A stretch of DNA of 64,000 nt from Chloroflexi bacterium GWB2_49_20 (GTDB lineage: Bacteria; Chloroflexota; Anaerolineae; Anaerolineales; Villigracilaceae): assembly GCA_001796335.1 (NCBI GenBank), contig MGMF01000018.1, positions 1 to 64,000 on the forward strand, given 5' to 3'. The position numbers were made by a program, and so were the translations under genes. Shown in pieces: positions 53,800 to 62,814 of the stretch. Under the pieces are notes generated by a model that saw nothing but the letters and a program-made list of their open reading frames with translations, did no database searches and had not been told where the DNA came from. Numbering within the stretch: position 1 is the first letter of the stretch; each line of letters starts with the position of its first letter.

Positions 53800-56700
53800 T
53801 CAGCGCTTGATCTCAAAGATCTCTCCGGCACTGGTGCCCTGCACCTCGGGGAAATAGGTTTGCCAGGCATGCGCAGGCAGGACGCGGAATTGACCGGCCT
53901 GCAAGGGGATGAGGGTATAAGTCAGTTCATAACTGCCGGCTGGCAGGAAATTTGCCGACCATTGGATGTGATCATCAAATATGCGCGGGGTGTCAAAATA
54001 CCACCAGCCCCAGCCGCGTGCATACGGGTCTTCCGGGTCATAGCTGACACTTACATCCATGCCGCTGCCCTGACCCTGTTGACTGGTTTTCAAGCTGGTA
54101 TCCAATATTTCAGCTCCGGCTGGCAGGAAATCCTCCAGCATCAAGTAATAGACGTCATGCGGCAGGTTCAGGCTGAGACGCACGGTCAGCCGCCCGCCCT
54201 GGGTGAGTTGAATTGAATGCAGCGGTTGGCAGTTCTTTTTGCAATCCGGGCTGAAATAGGAGCGGCTGAGCTGCAAGCCCTTATTTAATGGTTCGGTATC
54301 TTCAACCGGTTGGTAGACCTGCAGGGCGGCGCGGTAGTACAGGCTGCCGCTGCCACTCTGGCGGGTGATCTGCAGGGCATTGGCGGCAGCCGGGTTCAAG
54401 CTGTCCAGCCCCACGGAGGTGGTCACCGGGGTCAGCACGGAAGCTCCAGCAGCCTGGCCCTCAGCCAGTGGCAGGCCGTTTAAGGTGGCATTGAAAGTGA
54501 AATCGGCCGTGTATCCGCCGGTGCCAACCATGTAGGCATTCAAGGCGCGTATAACCCAGGCGGACTCGTAATTTGAACCCCAGGTGCTGCTTACATCCTG
54601 GTGCGCGGCCAGGTAACGCACGGCATCGGCCAGGAGTGGGGAAGCTGGGTCATGCACGGCCAGGGCATAGCCGACCATGGCGCTGGTTACCAGCGTGGAA
54701 CCCGGGTTGTGCCAGCCGCGGGACTGGCTTTCCCAGTGGGCGCCGGTGGCAGAGCGAATGGCGGATGTTTCCAGGTTGGATAACAATTCGGTAACACGCG
54801 CATCCAGGCTGGATACATCTGCAATGGTCAGGGCCAGGAGAGCCTGTGACCAGGGGGAGAGATGTTCGCGCCCGGTATACAGGGTATCCACCACGTTGGT
54901 CTCCACACCGCCGGTTATCTGCAAGACATAGGCTTCAAAGGCCAGCAAATCGAGTTGCCAGTCTTCCAGTGTATTTCCGCCGATGTACGGGCGGTTGATA
55001 TTCAAAAAGCTGCGTGCCTGGTCCAGGATGGCAGCGTCCACCGTAAAGCCAGCCTGCTGTGCCTCGTATAGACCCATAAGGACATAGGCGGTCAGGTAGG
55101 GGTCACTGGTTTGCTGGTTCTCCCACGAGATGAGACTGGCTGACCACCAGCTCCAGCCGCCATCCTGGTTCTTTCCAAGGATCAGGCGCTGCAGGGTGCT
55201 TTTTAGATTGTTTTCATAGCGGGTTTGCAGAGCGGGGAAATTCAGGCCCGAATCCTGCAAGGATTGGTAAACTTCCAGGTTGGGCAGGAAGTAAGACAGC
55301 AGGGTTTCATTGCTGCAACTGGAGGGAGGTTCCTCGATGGCATCCAATCCGCTCAACAGGACGGCAGCCAGGGAGGGTGCCATTTCGAGGTTCAGACTGC
55401 CACTCTGAGGATCAAAAGTGCGCGGCAGGCTGATGGCCTCCAGGCGCGTACCGGCATCGGAAAGAATACCGGCGGTGCTGAAGGTTTGCGGAGCCAGGTA
55501 GCGCAGGATGGGCAGCGCTCCATATTCCGGGTGGGAGGCATCGCTTAATCCGCCACCCTGCACGGAGAATGTAAAATCAGCGCTTTCGGCAGATTGAGCC
55601 GTGCCCCACCAGGTGACGAAACTGCGGCCTCCGGCGGGTACATTCAGGCTCTGACTGGCTTTGGATGGATCATCCAGATTGAAATTGGTGGCCTGCAGGG
55701 ATACATCTACACTCAGGACTGTGGAGGTGTTGTTATTTACCATTGCCCCAAGTTCGACATGGTCACCTGCCACCAGGAAGCGCGGTGTGACCGGACGGAC
55801 CAAAAGCTGCTTGGTGCTGACCACCTGCATATCAGCTTGCCCGACACGCGTGTCTTTGGTCAGGCCGCGCACATCCACCTGCCAGGTGGTCAGGTTATCC
55901 GGCAGTTTTATACTGGCCTGGGCGAGTCCATCGGCATCGGTCACAATGTTTGCGCTCCAGTAAGCCGTATCGGGGAAGTTCTGACGGGCCACTTCCACGA
56001 AGATACCATCGCCACCTCCGCCGCCTTGACCGCCGGATAAGTTAACTCCGCGGCGGCTTTCGGCTGCCAGAGACAAACCGGTAGTGATGCCCAGGGGCTG
56101 GTTTCCGTAAAAGGCAGGTAGAATTTCCAGCGAGTTGGGGTCGGCCAGCGCCAGGGCAGCCAGGTCCACCACGGCCAGGGAGAATTCAGCTTGCACTGGA
56201 GTGCCGTTGGCATCCGTGACGCGCAGACCAAAGGTAACCTCTCCACCCGGTTCACTGCGTTCGGGCTGGCTGGTGAGTTCCACCTTCAGAGTTTGTGCTT
56301 TCGGAGACACGGGCAGGTTGATAAACCCCTGCCGGAAGGTGGAGGCTCCCACCAGGGTGACTGAAACGTAAACATTGGGGGCATCCGCATCGGTCAGTGG
56401 CAGTGAGAAAATACTGCCACCCGCAGCCACGCGGACGATCTGCTGGCTGTGGATGCTGCCGCGCTCCACGCTTACCAGGGCTGGCACGACCTCCCCGATG
56501 GGATTGGGGATGAAAATGTTGGCAATCTGCCCGGGTTGATACTCATCCCGGTCGGCTGTCAGACTGATCTTCTGAAAGGACAGGTTTGGCCAAACGGCCT
56601 GCTCTTGCCCGGCCACCCACACCATGAGCTGCGAGCGAACTCCATCTGCCGAGACATCCAGCATGAAAGTGCCGGGGTTGGGAGCGGTGAATTTAAGCCG

Positions 56701-59649
56701 GGCGGTACCATCTGAACCAGTAGAGAAATTTGAACTGGAGACTGGTGTAAATACAGGTACATAGCTGGGGTATGGGTTGTTGGGGTCGTTTGATTCCTGG
56801 CTTTCCCAGGTGACCTGTTGAAATTCTGCATTCAGGCTGCGGGATGCGGATGGGTTGGACTTCCAATCCACTGTGAGGACATCGAAGCCCATCTCGGTGC
56901 CAGCCTGGCCGACCCACAGGTCAGGGCGCAGACCGATGTAAAAATCAGCGGGGTGACGCCGGGCATTGGCACTTCCGGAAACCTGTTGCCCGCTTTCGTC
57001 CTGGGCAGTTACTTCAAGTGTCAGCTCGTGTATATCTTCAATGGCTGGCAGATCGGAAAAAGTCAGAGTGACGATCCCGTTCGCATCGGTAACAGCCTCG
57101 CCCTGGTCGAGGGCTTCGCCGTAGTAGCCGCCTGGCTGGGTATACCAGAAGCTGTTGTAATTGCCCACCTGGTAGCCCGGCAGGCTGAAGTTATCTGGAT
57201 TGGAATACAGGGTCCACTGCAGGCTCATACCATCCACCGGGGCATCGAAAAAGTAGCGAGCTGAGATGGTGGCTTGCAGTGGCTGGTTGTCATTCACGTC
57301 AGCGGGTTGCAAGTCCACGGACAGGTTGATACCGGGCTTGCGGTAGTTGGCCACATTGAAGTAACCGTAAAAATTGGAGATGTCGGACGAGATGGAATAA
57401 TATCCCGGCACAGCATCTGCTGGCAGTTGAAACTCACCCGAGGCAGTGCCAAAATCGAAGAGCGGCAGGTCAAACTTCCAGCTTGAACCGTAGCTATCCA
57501 GGATGGAAAAAGGCAGGCTTTGCAGATCGACCGGAGTGTAACGCCCGTCAAAGGCCTGGCGCGCCACGATGCGGAAGTAGACTGTTTGACCGGGACGGTA
57601 GATGGGACGGTCGGTATAGAAATATACATGCGGGGCGGGAGGGGTACGATCGGAAGATAAGCCAAAATTCCAGGGTGCGATCTCCTGGCTCCAGTCCGAT
57701 TGCGCCATGCCAAAGGTGGCATCCCCCGGCTGACCGAGCACTGCAAAATAGGAACTGTAATAATTATCCTGGGTGGGCGTGGGAACCGGACCATGCCAGA
57801 GCCCCTGTGCGTCGGTTTGACCGGAGGCCAGCAGGCTGCCGTCATCCCGGTAAAGGCTGAGCGAGGCGTTGGCTACCGGTGTGTTGCTGCGCAGATCCAT
57901 GGCCCACACCAAAGCGTCCTGGCTGCCCATTTTGAAGGTTAGATTGATATCGCTGGCCACAAGAAAAACCTTTTGCTGCCCATAAGACCCACCCTGCATG
58001 GCTTGGAGTGCTGAAAGGGTCAGGTGATACAGGCCGGGTGTCAATTGGTCCCCCAGAGAAATGCCTACCTGCTGGCTGGTGTTGGCGGGCAGGTTGAGCA
58101 TGGCTGTCCAGTTGGTGGAGTTGGCCGGGTCGGGAGTGTAGGCTTGGCGGGCATCGTACCCATTGGGACCCACCAGGGAGAGCAAATCCTCGAAGCTCAG
58201 GGGCGCCAGGTTGACGTCAATACTGGCCAGGTTGGTGGCTTGCACGTAATAGTCCGGCTGGCTGGCGCGCACGAAATAAGTATCCGTGCCCAGGTACAGC
58301 AGGTCCATGCCCGGGGTGGCTGGCGGTGTGGTGAAATGGGTGGTGAAAGGCTGCCCCAGGCTCTGCCCCCAGATATCCTTTAAATTTTTATTGATGGTGA
58401 CGGTGTAGGATGTTTCGGCCTGTAACGAGCCGCTCACATATAGGGCGTTGTCGGAGCCATAAGCGTAAAAGTTGGCAACCGGAGGGTCGATGGAAACCAG
58501 GGATTGATATGCGCTGGTCTGGATCGGAGCGCTGAAATGGATCTCGAGATTGCTATACATGGAAGACAGGCTGCCGGTGTCGTACGGGTCAGTGTATAAG
58601 ACCTTGAAATCCGGATAGGTTTGCACAACAAAACGGTTCTCTGCCCCGATGGCGCTGCCGCCACGAGCCTGCGCCCCGGCGCCCAGCAGCAGGGTGTAAT
58701 TGGTGGAGCGTGCAAGCTGGGCGGAGGGAGTAAAGGTCAGAATGGTGTGATTGGAATTCCAGGAGAAGTTTCCAGCCACCGCTCCGGTGGGGGAGCTAAA
58801 GCTGAAATTTGCTTCAACGCTGGTTGGGTCCATGGGCTGGTTGAAGCTCAATTTGAGGGGCTGGTCGAGCGGGAAGGAGTTTTCACTGGAAGGCTCAAGC
58901 GTGAGCAAGCGTGGCAGACCGACCGTGAAACTCCAGGTCAGATTGGTAGTATCCAACAGACTGCCGGAGCTGGCGGTGAGAGCCGGGTTGAGGCTGGCAG
59001 TGTATTCCACGCCCCCACTCAGGCCGGGGTCAGGGTAAAAGATGTAGGTACTGGTATTGATCCATTCACCCGATCCGTCGGCGGATGGTTGCAGGCTGAA
59101 GCCCTGTGGCAGGCTGGTCGGATCAGCGCCCAGGGGGACGACCGGCTGGTTGAAAGCTGCCACTATAGCGGCAGACGAGGAGACGTCCTGCGTGCCGCTT
59201 TCGGGTAGACTTTGGGTCAGGCGCAGGGCGTCGGAGGTGACGAAATTGACGGTGACGGGCTGTTGGAAGCCAAGTCCATTGCTGGCTTGCAGGCTGGTGT
59301 CGAGTGTGATGTTCAGGCTGGCGTTTACTGCAAAGGCCTGCAGGGGGGTGAATTTGAGGCTGCTGTCATCCAGCCAGTCAAATTTACCGGTGACCTCAAG
59401 CTGGTCTGCCAGGGCAGTCTCCACGGCGGTGCGCTGCATGGGCTGGTTGAAATAGAAAGTCAGCGCCTGCTGCATGGCGATCACGCTGCCGGAGGGTGGG
59501 TCTGTTTCGACCAGGACGGGTGGCAGGGGCGGCAGAGGAATCGTGGTGGGCGATGGGGTGGCTTGTGGTGTCCCCAGGGGAAGATTACACGACGAGAGTG
59601 CCAAAAGAATAACGATGCCAATGCGCCAGTACGGATTGAGTTTGTTCAT
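53800..59649 (-). CDS. alpha-2-macroglobulin-family lipoprotein with altered thioester site
   Basis: The 1949-residue protein should sit on the outer face of the membrane. MNKLNPYWRIGIVILLALSSC is a lipoprotein signal, with GGAGG before the ATG at 59649. Ig-like Big_5 type domains (SGSVIAMQQALTFYFNQPMQ and similar) come first, then macroglobulin domains, a bait-like region, the A2M domain (NFPDTAYWSANIVTDADG near 1230) and the thioester/alpha-barrel domain. The normal CxEQ thioester is replaced: Cys1445 is kept but reads CSNET with one extra residue before FLP, so the trap may not bond its target. No pbpC neighbour is present, unlike many bacterial A2M genes. Confidence 0.92.
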   Translation of the reverse strand: MNKLNPYWRIGIVILLALSSCNLPLGTPQATPSPTTIPLPPLPPVLVETDPPSGSVIAMQQALTFYFNQPMQRTAVETALADQLEVTGKFDWLDDSSLKFTPLQAFAVNASLNITLDTSLQASNGLGFQQPVTVNFVTSDALRLTQSLPESGTQDVSSSAAIVAAFNQPVVPLGADPTSLPQGFSLQPSADGSGEWINTSTYIFYPDPGLSGGVEYTASLNPALTASSGSLLDTTNLTWSFTVGLPRLLTLEPSSENSFPLDQPLKLSFNQPMDPTSVEANFSFSSPTGAVAGNFSWNSNHTILTFTPSAQLARSTNYTLLLGAGAQARGGSAIGAENRFVVQTYPDFKVLYTDPYDTGSLSSMYSNLEIHFSAPIQTSAYQSLVSIDPPVANFYAYGSDNALYVSGSLQAETSYTVTINKNLKDIWGQSLGQPFTTHFTTPPATPGMDLLYLGTDTYFVRASQPDYYVQATNLASIDVNLAPLSFEDLLSLVGPNGYDARQAYTPDPANSTNWTAMLNLPANTSQQVGISLGDQLTPGLYHLTLSALQAMQGGSYGQQKVFLVASDINLTFKMGSQDALVWAMDLRSNTPVANASLSLYRDDGSLLASGQTDAQGLWHGPVPTPTQDNYYSSYFAVLGQPGDATFGMAQSDWSQEIAPWNFGLSSDRTPPAPHVYFYTDRPIYRPGQTVYFRIVARQAFDGRYTPVDLQSLPFSILDSYGSSWKFDLPLFDFGTASGEFQLPADAVPGYYSISSDISNFYGYFNVANYRKPGINLSVDLQPADVNDNQPLQATISARYFFDAPVDGMSLQWTLYSNPDNFSLPGYQVGNYNSFWYTQPGGYYGEALDQGEAVTDANGIVTLTFSDLPAIEDIHELTLEVTAQDESGQQVSGSANARRHPADFYIGLRPDLWVGQAGTEMGFDVLTVDWKSNPSASRSLNAEFQQVTWESQESNDPNNPYPSYVPVFTPVSSSNFSTGSDGTARLKFTAPNPGTFMLDVSADGVRSQLMVWVAGQEQAVWPNLSFQKISLTADRDEYQPGQIANIFIPNPIGEVVPALVSVERGSIHSQQIVRVAAGGSIFSLPLTDADAPNVYVSVTLVGASTFRQGFINLPVSPKAQTLKVELTSQPERSEPGGEVTFGLRVTDANGTPVQAEFSLAVVDLAALALADPNSLEILPAFYGNQPLGITTGLSLAAESRRGVNLSGGQGGGGGDGIFVEVARQNFPDTAYWSANIVTDADGLAQASIKLPDNLTTWQVDVRGLTKDTRVGQADMQVVSTKQLLVRPVTPRFLVAGDHVELGAMVNNNTSTVLSVDVSLQATNFNLDDPSKASQSLNVPAGGRSFVTWWGTAQSAESADFTFSVQGGGLSDASHPEYGALPILRYLAPQTFSTAGILSDAGTRLEAISLPRTFDPQSGSLNLEMAPSLAAVLLSGLDAIEEPPSSCSNETLLSYFLPNLEVYQSLQDSGLNFPALQTRYENNLKSTLQRLILGKNQDGGWSWWSASLISWENQQTSDPYLTAYVLMGLYEAQQAGFTVDAAILDQARSFLNINRPYIGGNTLEDWQLDLLAFEAYVLQITGGVETNVVDTLYTGREHLSPWSQALLALTIADVSSLDARVTELLSNLETSAIRSATGAHWESQSRGWHNPGSTLVTSAMVGYALAVHDPASPLLADAVRYLAAHQDVSSTWGSNYESAWVIRALNAYMVGTGGYTADFTFNATLNGLPLAEGQAAGASVLTPVTTSVGLDSLNPAAANALQITRQSGSGSLYYRAALQVYQPVEDTEPLNKGLQLSRSYFSPDCKKNCQPLHSIQLTQGGRLTVRLSLNLPHDVYYLMLEDFLPAGAEILDTSLKTSQQGQGSGMDVSVSYDPEDPYARGWGWWYFDTPRIFDDHIQWSANFLPAGSYELTYTLIPLQAGQFRVLPAHAWQTYFPEVQGTSAGEIFEIKR

Positions 59650-59677
59650 GTGCAGCCTCCTGAATGGGTACATGCTT

Positions 59678-59711
59678 ATTATACAATGCCCCAAGGTACG
59701 TGGGGTACCTT
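59678..59711 (-). promoter_or_regulatory. alpha-2-macroglobulin promoter with a palindrome over the -35
   Basis: The minus strand has TATAAT (59683-59678) about 30 bases before the ATG. AAGGTAC-N5-GTACCTT (59693-59711) covers the -35 position, where a repressor or activator could bind. Confidence 0.5.
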
Positions 59712-59755
59712 TAGGACGCACAACAGGCCACACTTGTTCCACCTTTAAGAGAAGA

Positions 59756-59781
59756 GGGGGATTATAAGAAGAAAATCCCCC
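59756..59781. other. hairpin in the divergent spacer
   Basis: GGGGGATT (59756-59763) pairs with AATCCCCC (59774-59781). It lies just upstream of the transporter promoter and may be an operator; there is no T-tract. Confidence 0.45.
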
Positions 59782-59782
59782 A

Positions 59783-59812
59783 TTGTTTTATTCGAGAAAA
59801 AAATGATACAAT
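59783..59812 (+). promoter_or_regulatory. promoter of the peptide ABC transporter operon
   Basis: TTGTTT (59783-59788), an 18-base spacer and TACAAT (59807-59812) with a TGA extension. The leader is about 105 bases. Confidence 0.6.
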
Positions 59813-59923
59813 ACCCTTAGTGCTTATGTTCCAATAAGAAAGGAGGCAAATAAAAAAGATAAACAAATGATCCAACAGAATTGTCGCTTTTCACGAATTA
59901 CACAAATGATAGAGGAGAAATCA

Positions 59924-61642
59924 ATGAATAAAAAATCTATTTACACAATTGTAGGGCTGATAGTGATATTAACTATGGTGTTGACAGCCTGCGCACCCAA
60001 GACACCAGCCGTAACCCAAGTCCCGGGTGCTACTGATGCCCCAGCCGCTGAATTGCCCACCACATTCATCTTTGGGCGTGGAGCGGATTCGGTCCAATTG
60101 GACCCTGCGATCGTTACGGATGGTGAATCCTTCCGTGTTACGGGTCAGGTTCTTGAACCGCTCTACGAATATGAACTCGGCAGCACGGTTCCTGTACCGG
60201 CTCTCGCCGAAGAATGCGTACCGAATGCAGATGCTACAGTTTGGAATTGTAAACTACGCGAAGGTGTCAAATTCCATGATGGTACCGATTTCAATGCTGA
60301 TGCAGTAGTCTTCAACTTCGAACGCTGGCGCTTCACCACCGACCCATACCATTTTGCCAGCCAGGTGTTCGAGTATTACGAAGCTATGTTTGGTGGTTTT
60401 GACGATGCAAGTATGATCACCGAAGTCAAGAAAGTTGATGATTACAACGTTCAATTTACACTGAGCGACCCATTGGCTCCCTTTCTGGCCAACCTTGCGA
60501 TGGACATGTTCGCCATCTCCAGCCCGGCCGCAATTGAAGCCGCCGGTGAAGCTTATGGCACCCCAACTGGTGGTGTCGTTGGAACCGGCCCATTCAAATT
60601 CGTTTCCTGGGAAGAGGGCAATCAGATCATCGTGGACGCCAATGCAGATTATTGGGGCGGCGCTCCAACGATCAAACAAATCGTCTTCCGCGTTATTCCG
60701 GATGATTCAGCCCGCTTCCTGGCTCTCAAAGCCGGTGATATCCACGGTTTGGAACAGGCCGTTGTGGAAGATCTTGCATCTGCTGAGGCAGATCCCAATC
60801 TCACCATTATTACCCGCCCGGCTTTAAATACCAGCTACCTGGCCTTCAACTACAATATCCTGGAATTCCAGGATATTCGAGTACGTGAAGCAGTTGCGCA
60901 TGCCATAGACAAAGAAGGTTTGATCTCCAACTTCTTTGGCAAATATGGTGAAGTTGCCAAGAATCTCCTGCCTCCATTGGTCTGGGGTCATAATGACGCA
61001 GTTGTTGATTGGACTTTCGACCCTGCACTTTCCAAACAACTCCTGTCTGATGCCGGTTTCCCCGATGGCTTGAGCGAAGTCACCATTGCTGAGGATATCC
61101 TTAATGCAGATGGTGCTGTAGTTTATAAAGCCGGAGATAAGATTCCTCTGCGCCTTTATTACATGCCGGTTACACGCTTCTACTTCCCGGCAGCCAAGGA
61201 AGTTGGCGAAGCAATGGCAGCCAACCTGACCGCGGCCGGCTTCAATGTTGAGCTGTATCTCGAAGGTGACTGGCCGACTTACCTGGGTTCACGCCGTAAT
61301 GGACTTCTGGTTGGTTTGTACCTGTTGGGATGGGGTGGAGACAACGGTGACCCGGATAACTTTACCGGATATTTCTTCAGCGGTGGAGCAGAGCCCATCA
61401 AGCGTGAAGGTTGGTACCAGAATGCCGAGTTGGCTGATCTGCTTCGTCAGGCCTTGGTCAACCCCGATCGAGCTGCCCGCGAAGCAATCTACCAACAGAC
61501 TGAACAACTGATGCACGATGATGTTATGCGTATCTGGCTTGGTCACAACAACACACCCTTGATCTTCTCATCCAAGGTCACGGGTTACGGAGCACAACCA
61601 GTAGGCGCTGACTACTTTGAGTTCATCGAATTTGTGCCGTAA
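59924..61642 (+). CDS. peptide/nickel-type ABC transporter substrate-binding lipoprotein
   Basis: The 572-residue protein is an SBP_bac_5 family binding protein. The signal peptide ends in LTAC. LREGVKFHDGTDFNADAVVFNFERW and GTGPFKFVSWEEGNQI are family signatures, and GWGGDNGDPDNFTGYFF is typical of oligopeptide/dipeptide binders. GAGGAG before the ATG at 59924 gives the start. The ligand is unknown. A stable hairpin between this gene and the permease gene would let the binding protein be made in excess. Confidence 0.93.
   Translation: MNKKSIYTIVGLIVILTMVLTACAPKTPAVTQVPGATDAPAAELPTTFIFGRGADSVQLDPAIVTDGESFRVTGQVLEPLYEYELGSTVPVPALAEECVPNADATVWNCKLREGVKFHDGTDFNADAVVFNFERWRFTTDPYHFASQVFEYYEAMFGGFDDASMITEVKKVDDYNVQFTLSDPLAPFLANLAMDMFAISSPAAIEAAGEAYGTPTGGVVGTGPFKFVSWEEGNQIIVDANADYWGGAPTIKQIVFRVIPDDSARFLALKAGDIHGLEQAVVEDLASAEADPNLTIITRPALNTSYLAFNYNILEFQDIRVREAVAHAIDKEGLISNFFGKYGEVAKNLLPPLVWGHNDAVVDWTFDPALSKQLLSDAGFPDGLSEVTIAEDILNADGAVVYKAGDKIPLRLYYMPVTRFYFPAAKEVGEAMAANLTAAGFNVELYLEGDWPTYLGSRRNGLLVGLYLLGWGGDNGDPDNFTGYFFSGGAEPIKREGWYQNAELADLLRQALVNPDRAAREAIYQQTEQLMHDDVMRIWLGHNNTPLIFSSKVTGYGAQPVGADYFEFIEFVP
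60854..60877. repeat. perfect 24-bp palindrome inside the binding-protein gene
   Basis: The twelve bases AATATCCTGGAA are followed at once by their exact reverse complement. The codons read YNILEFQDI. Palindromes of this length are rare by chance in coding DNA. Confidence 0.85.
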
Positions 61643-61692
61643 TTCAGTAAAAGTCTGACTATTAATCACGGACCAATCTTGTGACAGTAAAG

Positions 61693-61723
61693 ACAGGGGG
61701 GCGGTGAATATCCGCCCCCCTGT
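61693..61723 (+). other. intercistronic hairpin between binding protein and permease
   Basis: A perfect 12-bp, very GC-rich stem (61693-61704 with 61712-61723) with a 7-base loop. The bases after it are not a T-tract, so it likely stops 3' decay or causes partial termination. Confidence 0.7.
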
Positions 61724-61750
61724 TGTAAAAAAATATCCAGTGAGGTAGTC

Positions 61751-62803
61751 TTGGGCCGATACATTCTTCGAAGATTAATCTCGGTAATCCCCACTTTGAT
61801 TGGTGTAACGCTGATCATTTTTTTGTTTCAGCGATTGATCCCTGGTGATCCGGCTGTTGCCATGCTGGGTGAACACGCCACCCAGGAAAATGTCGAACGC
61901 ATCCGCGAACAGTTCGGATTGAATCGCCCGGCATTTCTGGATCGTGAAGCTCTTGCAGACGGTGACCTGACCGGTTTCTTTGACAGCCAGTACATCAGGT
62001 ATGCCAATCGTTTGCTTCATTTTGATCTTGGCAATTCCATCCACCGCCGCATTCCAGTGGTAGAAACTCTATCAGAACGCTTTCCTGCGACGTTGGAACT
62101 GGCTACACTTTCATTGTTAATTTCCCTCCTTATTGGGCTTCCAGTTGGAATTGCATCCGCTGCCAGAAGAAATTCCGCATTGGATGGCGTGACCATGGTA
62201 GGGTCTTTGATCGGAGTTTCCATGCCCATTTTCTGGTTGGGAATCATGGAAATCATGCTATTTTCGGTATTTCTCAATTGGCTCCCATCCGGTGGCCGCC
62301 TCAGTACTGGGATAGTGATTACACCAATTACCCACCTTCTGCTTTTGGATAGTTTATTGACAGGAAATATCCCAGGCTTTGTTGATGCTTTAAAACATAT
62401 CGCCATGCCTGCTATAGCTTTGGCAACCATCCCGACAGCCATTATTGCCCGCATGACCCGTTCCAGTATGTTGGATGTACTGCAGGAAGATTACATCCGC
62501 ACTGCCACCGCAAAGGGACTGGCGGAACGGGTCGTCCTTTTCCGCCATGCTTTGAAAAATGCCTTTCTGCCCGTGATCACGATCATCGGCATCCAGGCAG
62601 GTACTTTACTGGCAGGTGCTGTACTTACTGAAACCATTTTTTCTTGGCCAGGGATCGGCAAGTGGGTGTACGACTCGATCCTGGGTAGAGATTACCCAAT
62701 TGTGCAAGGTGTAACACTACTAATCGCAATTATTTTCTTATTGGTCAACTTGATTGTGGATATCTCCTACGCAATTCTTGACCCACGAATTTCATACGAT
62801 TAA
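61751..62803 (+). CDS. peptide/nickel ABC transporter permease, DppB type
   Basis: The 350-residue inner-membrane protein starts MGRYILRRLISVIPTLIGVTLIIFLFQRLIPGDPA, the typical DppB opening. It has the EAA cytoplasmic loop (RTATAKGLAERVVLFRHALKNAFLPVI) and GIGKWVYDSILGRDYPIVQG near the end. The start codon is TTG; GAGG lies five to six bases upstream and no better start is available. It forms the channel with the next gene product. Confidence 0.93.
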   Translation: MGRYILRRLISVIPTLIGVTLIIFLFQRLIPGDPAVAMLGEHATQENVERIREQFGLNRPAFLDREALADGDLTGFFDSQYIRYANRLLHFDLGNSIHRRIPVVETLSERFPATLELATLSLLISLLIGLPVGIASAARRNSALDGVTMVGSLIGVSMPIFWLGIMEIMLFSVFLNWLPSGGRLSTGIVITPITHLLLLDSLLTGNIPGFVDALKHIAMPAIALATIPTAIIARMTRSSMLDVLQEDYIRTATAKGLAERVVLFRHALKNAFLPVITIIGIQAGTLLAGAVLTETIFSWPGIGKWVYDSILGRDYPIVQGVTLLIAIIFLLVNLIVDISYAILDPRISYD

Positions 62804-62814
62804 GGGCAGGCTGC

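Noticed and set aside
61693-61723. Rho-independent terminator after the binding-protein gene
   Set aside because: There is no T-tract, and permease genes follow on the same strand with no obvious new promoter.
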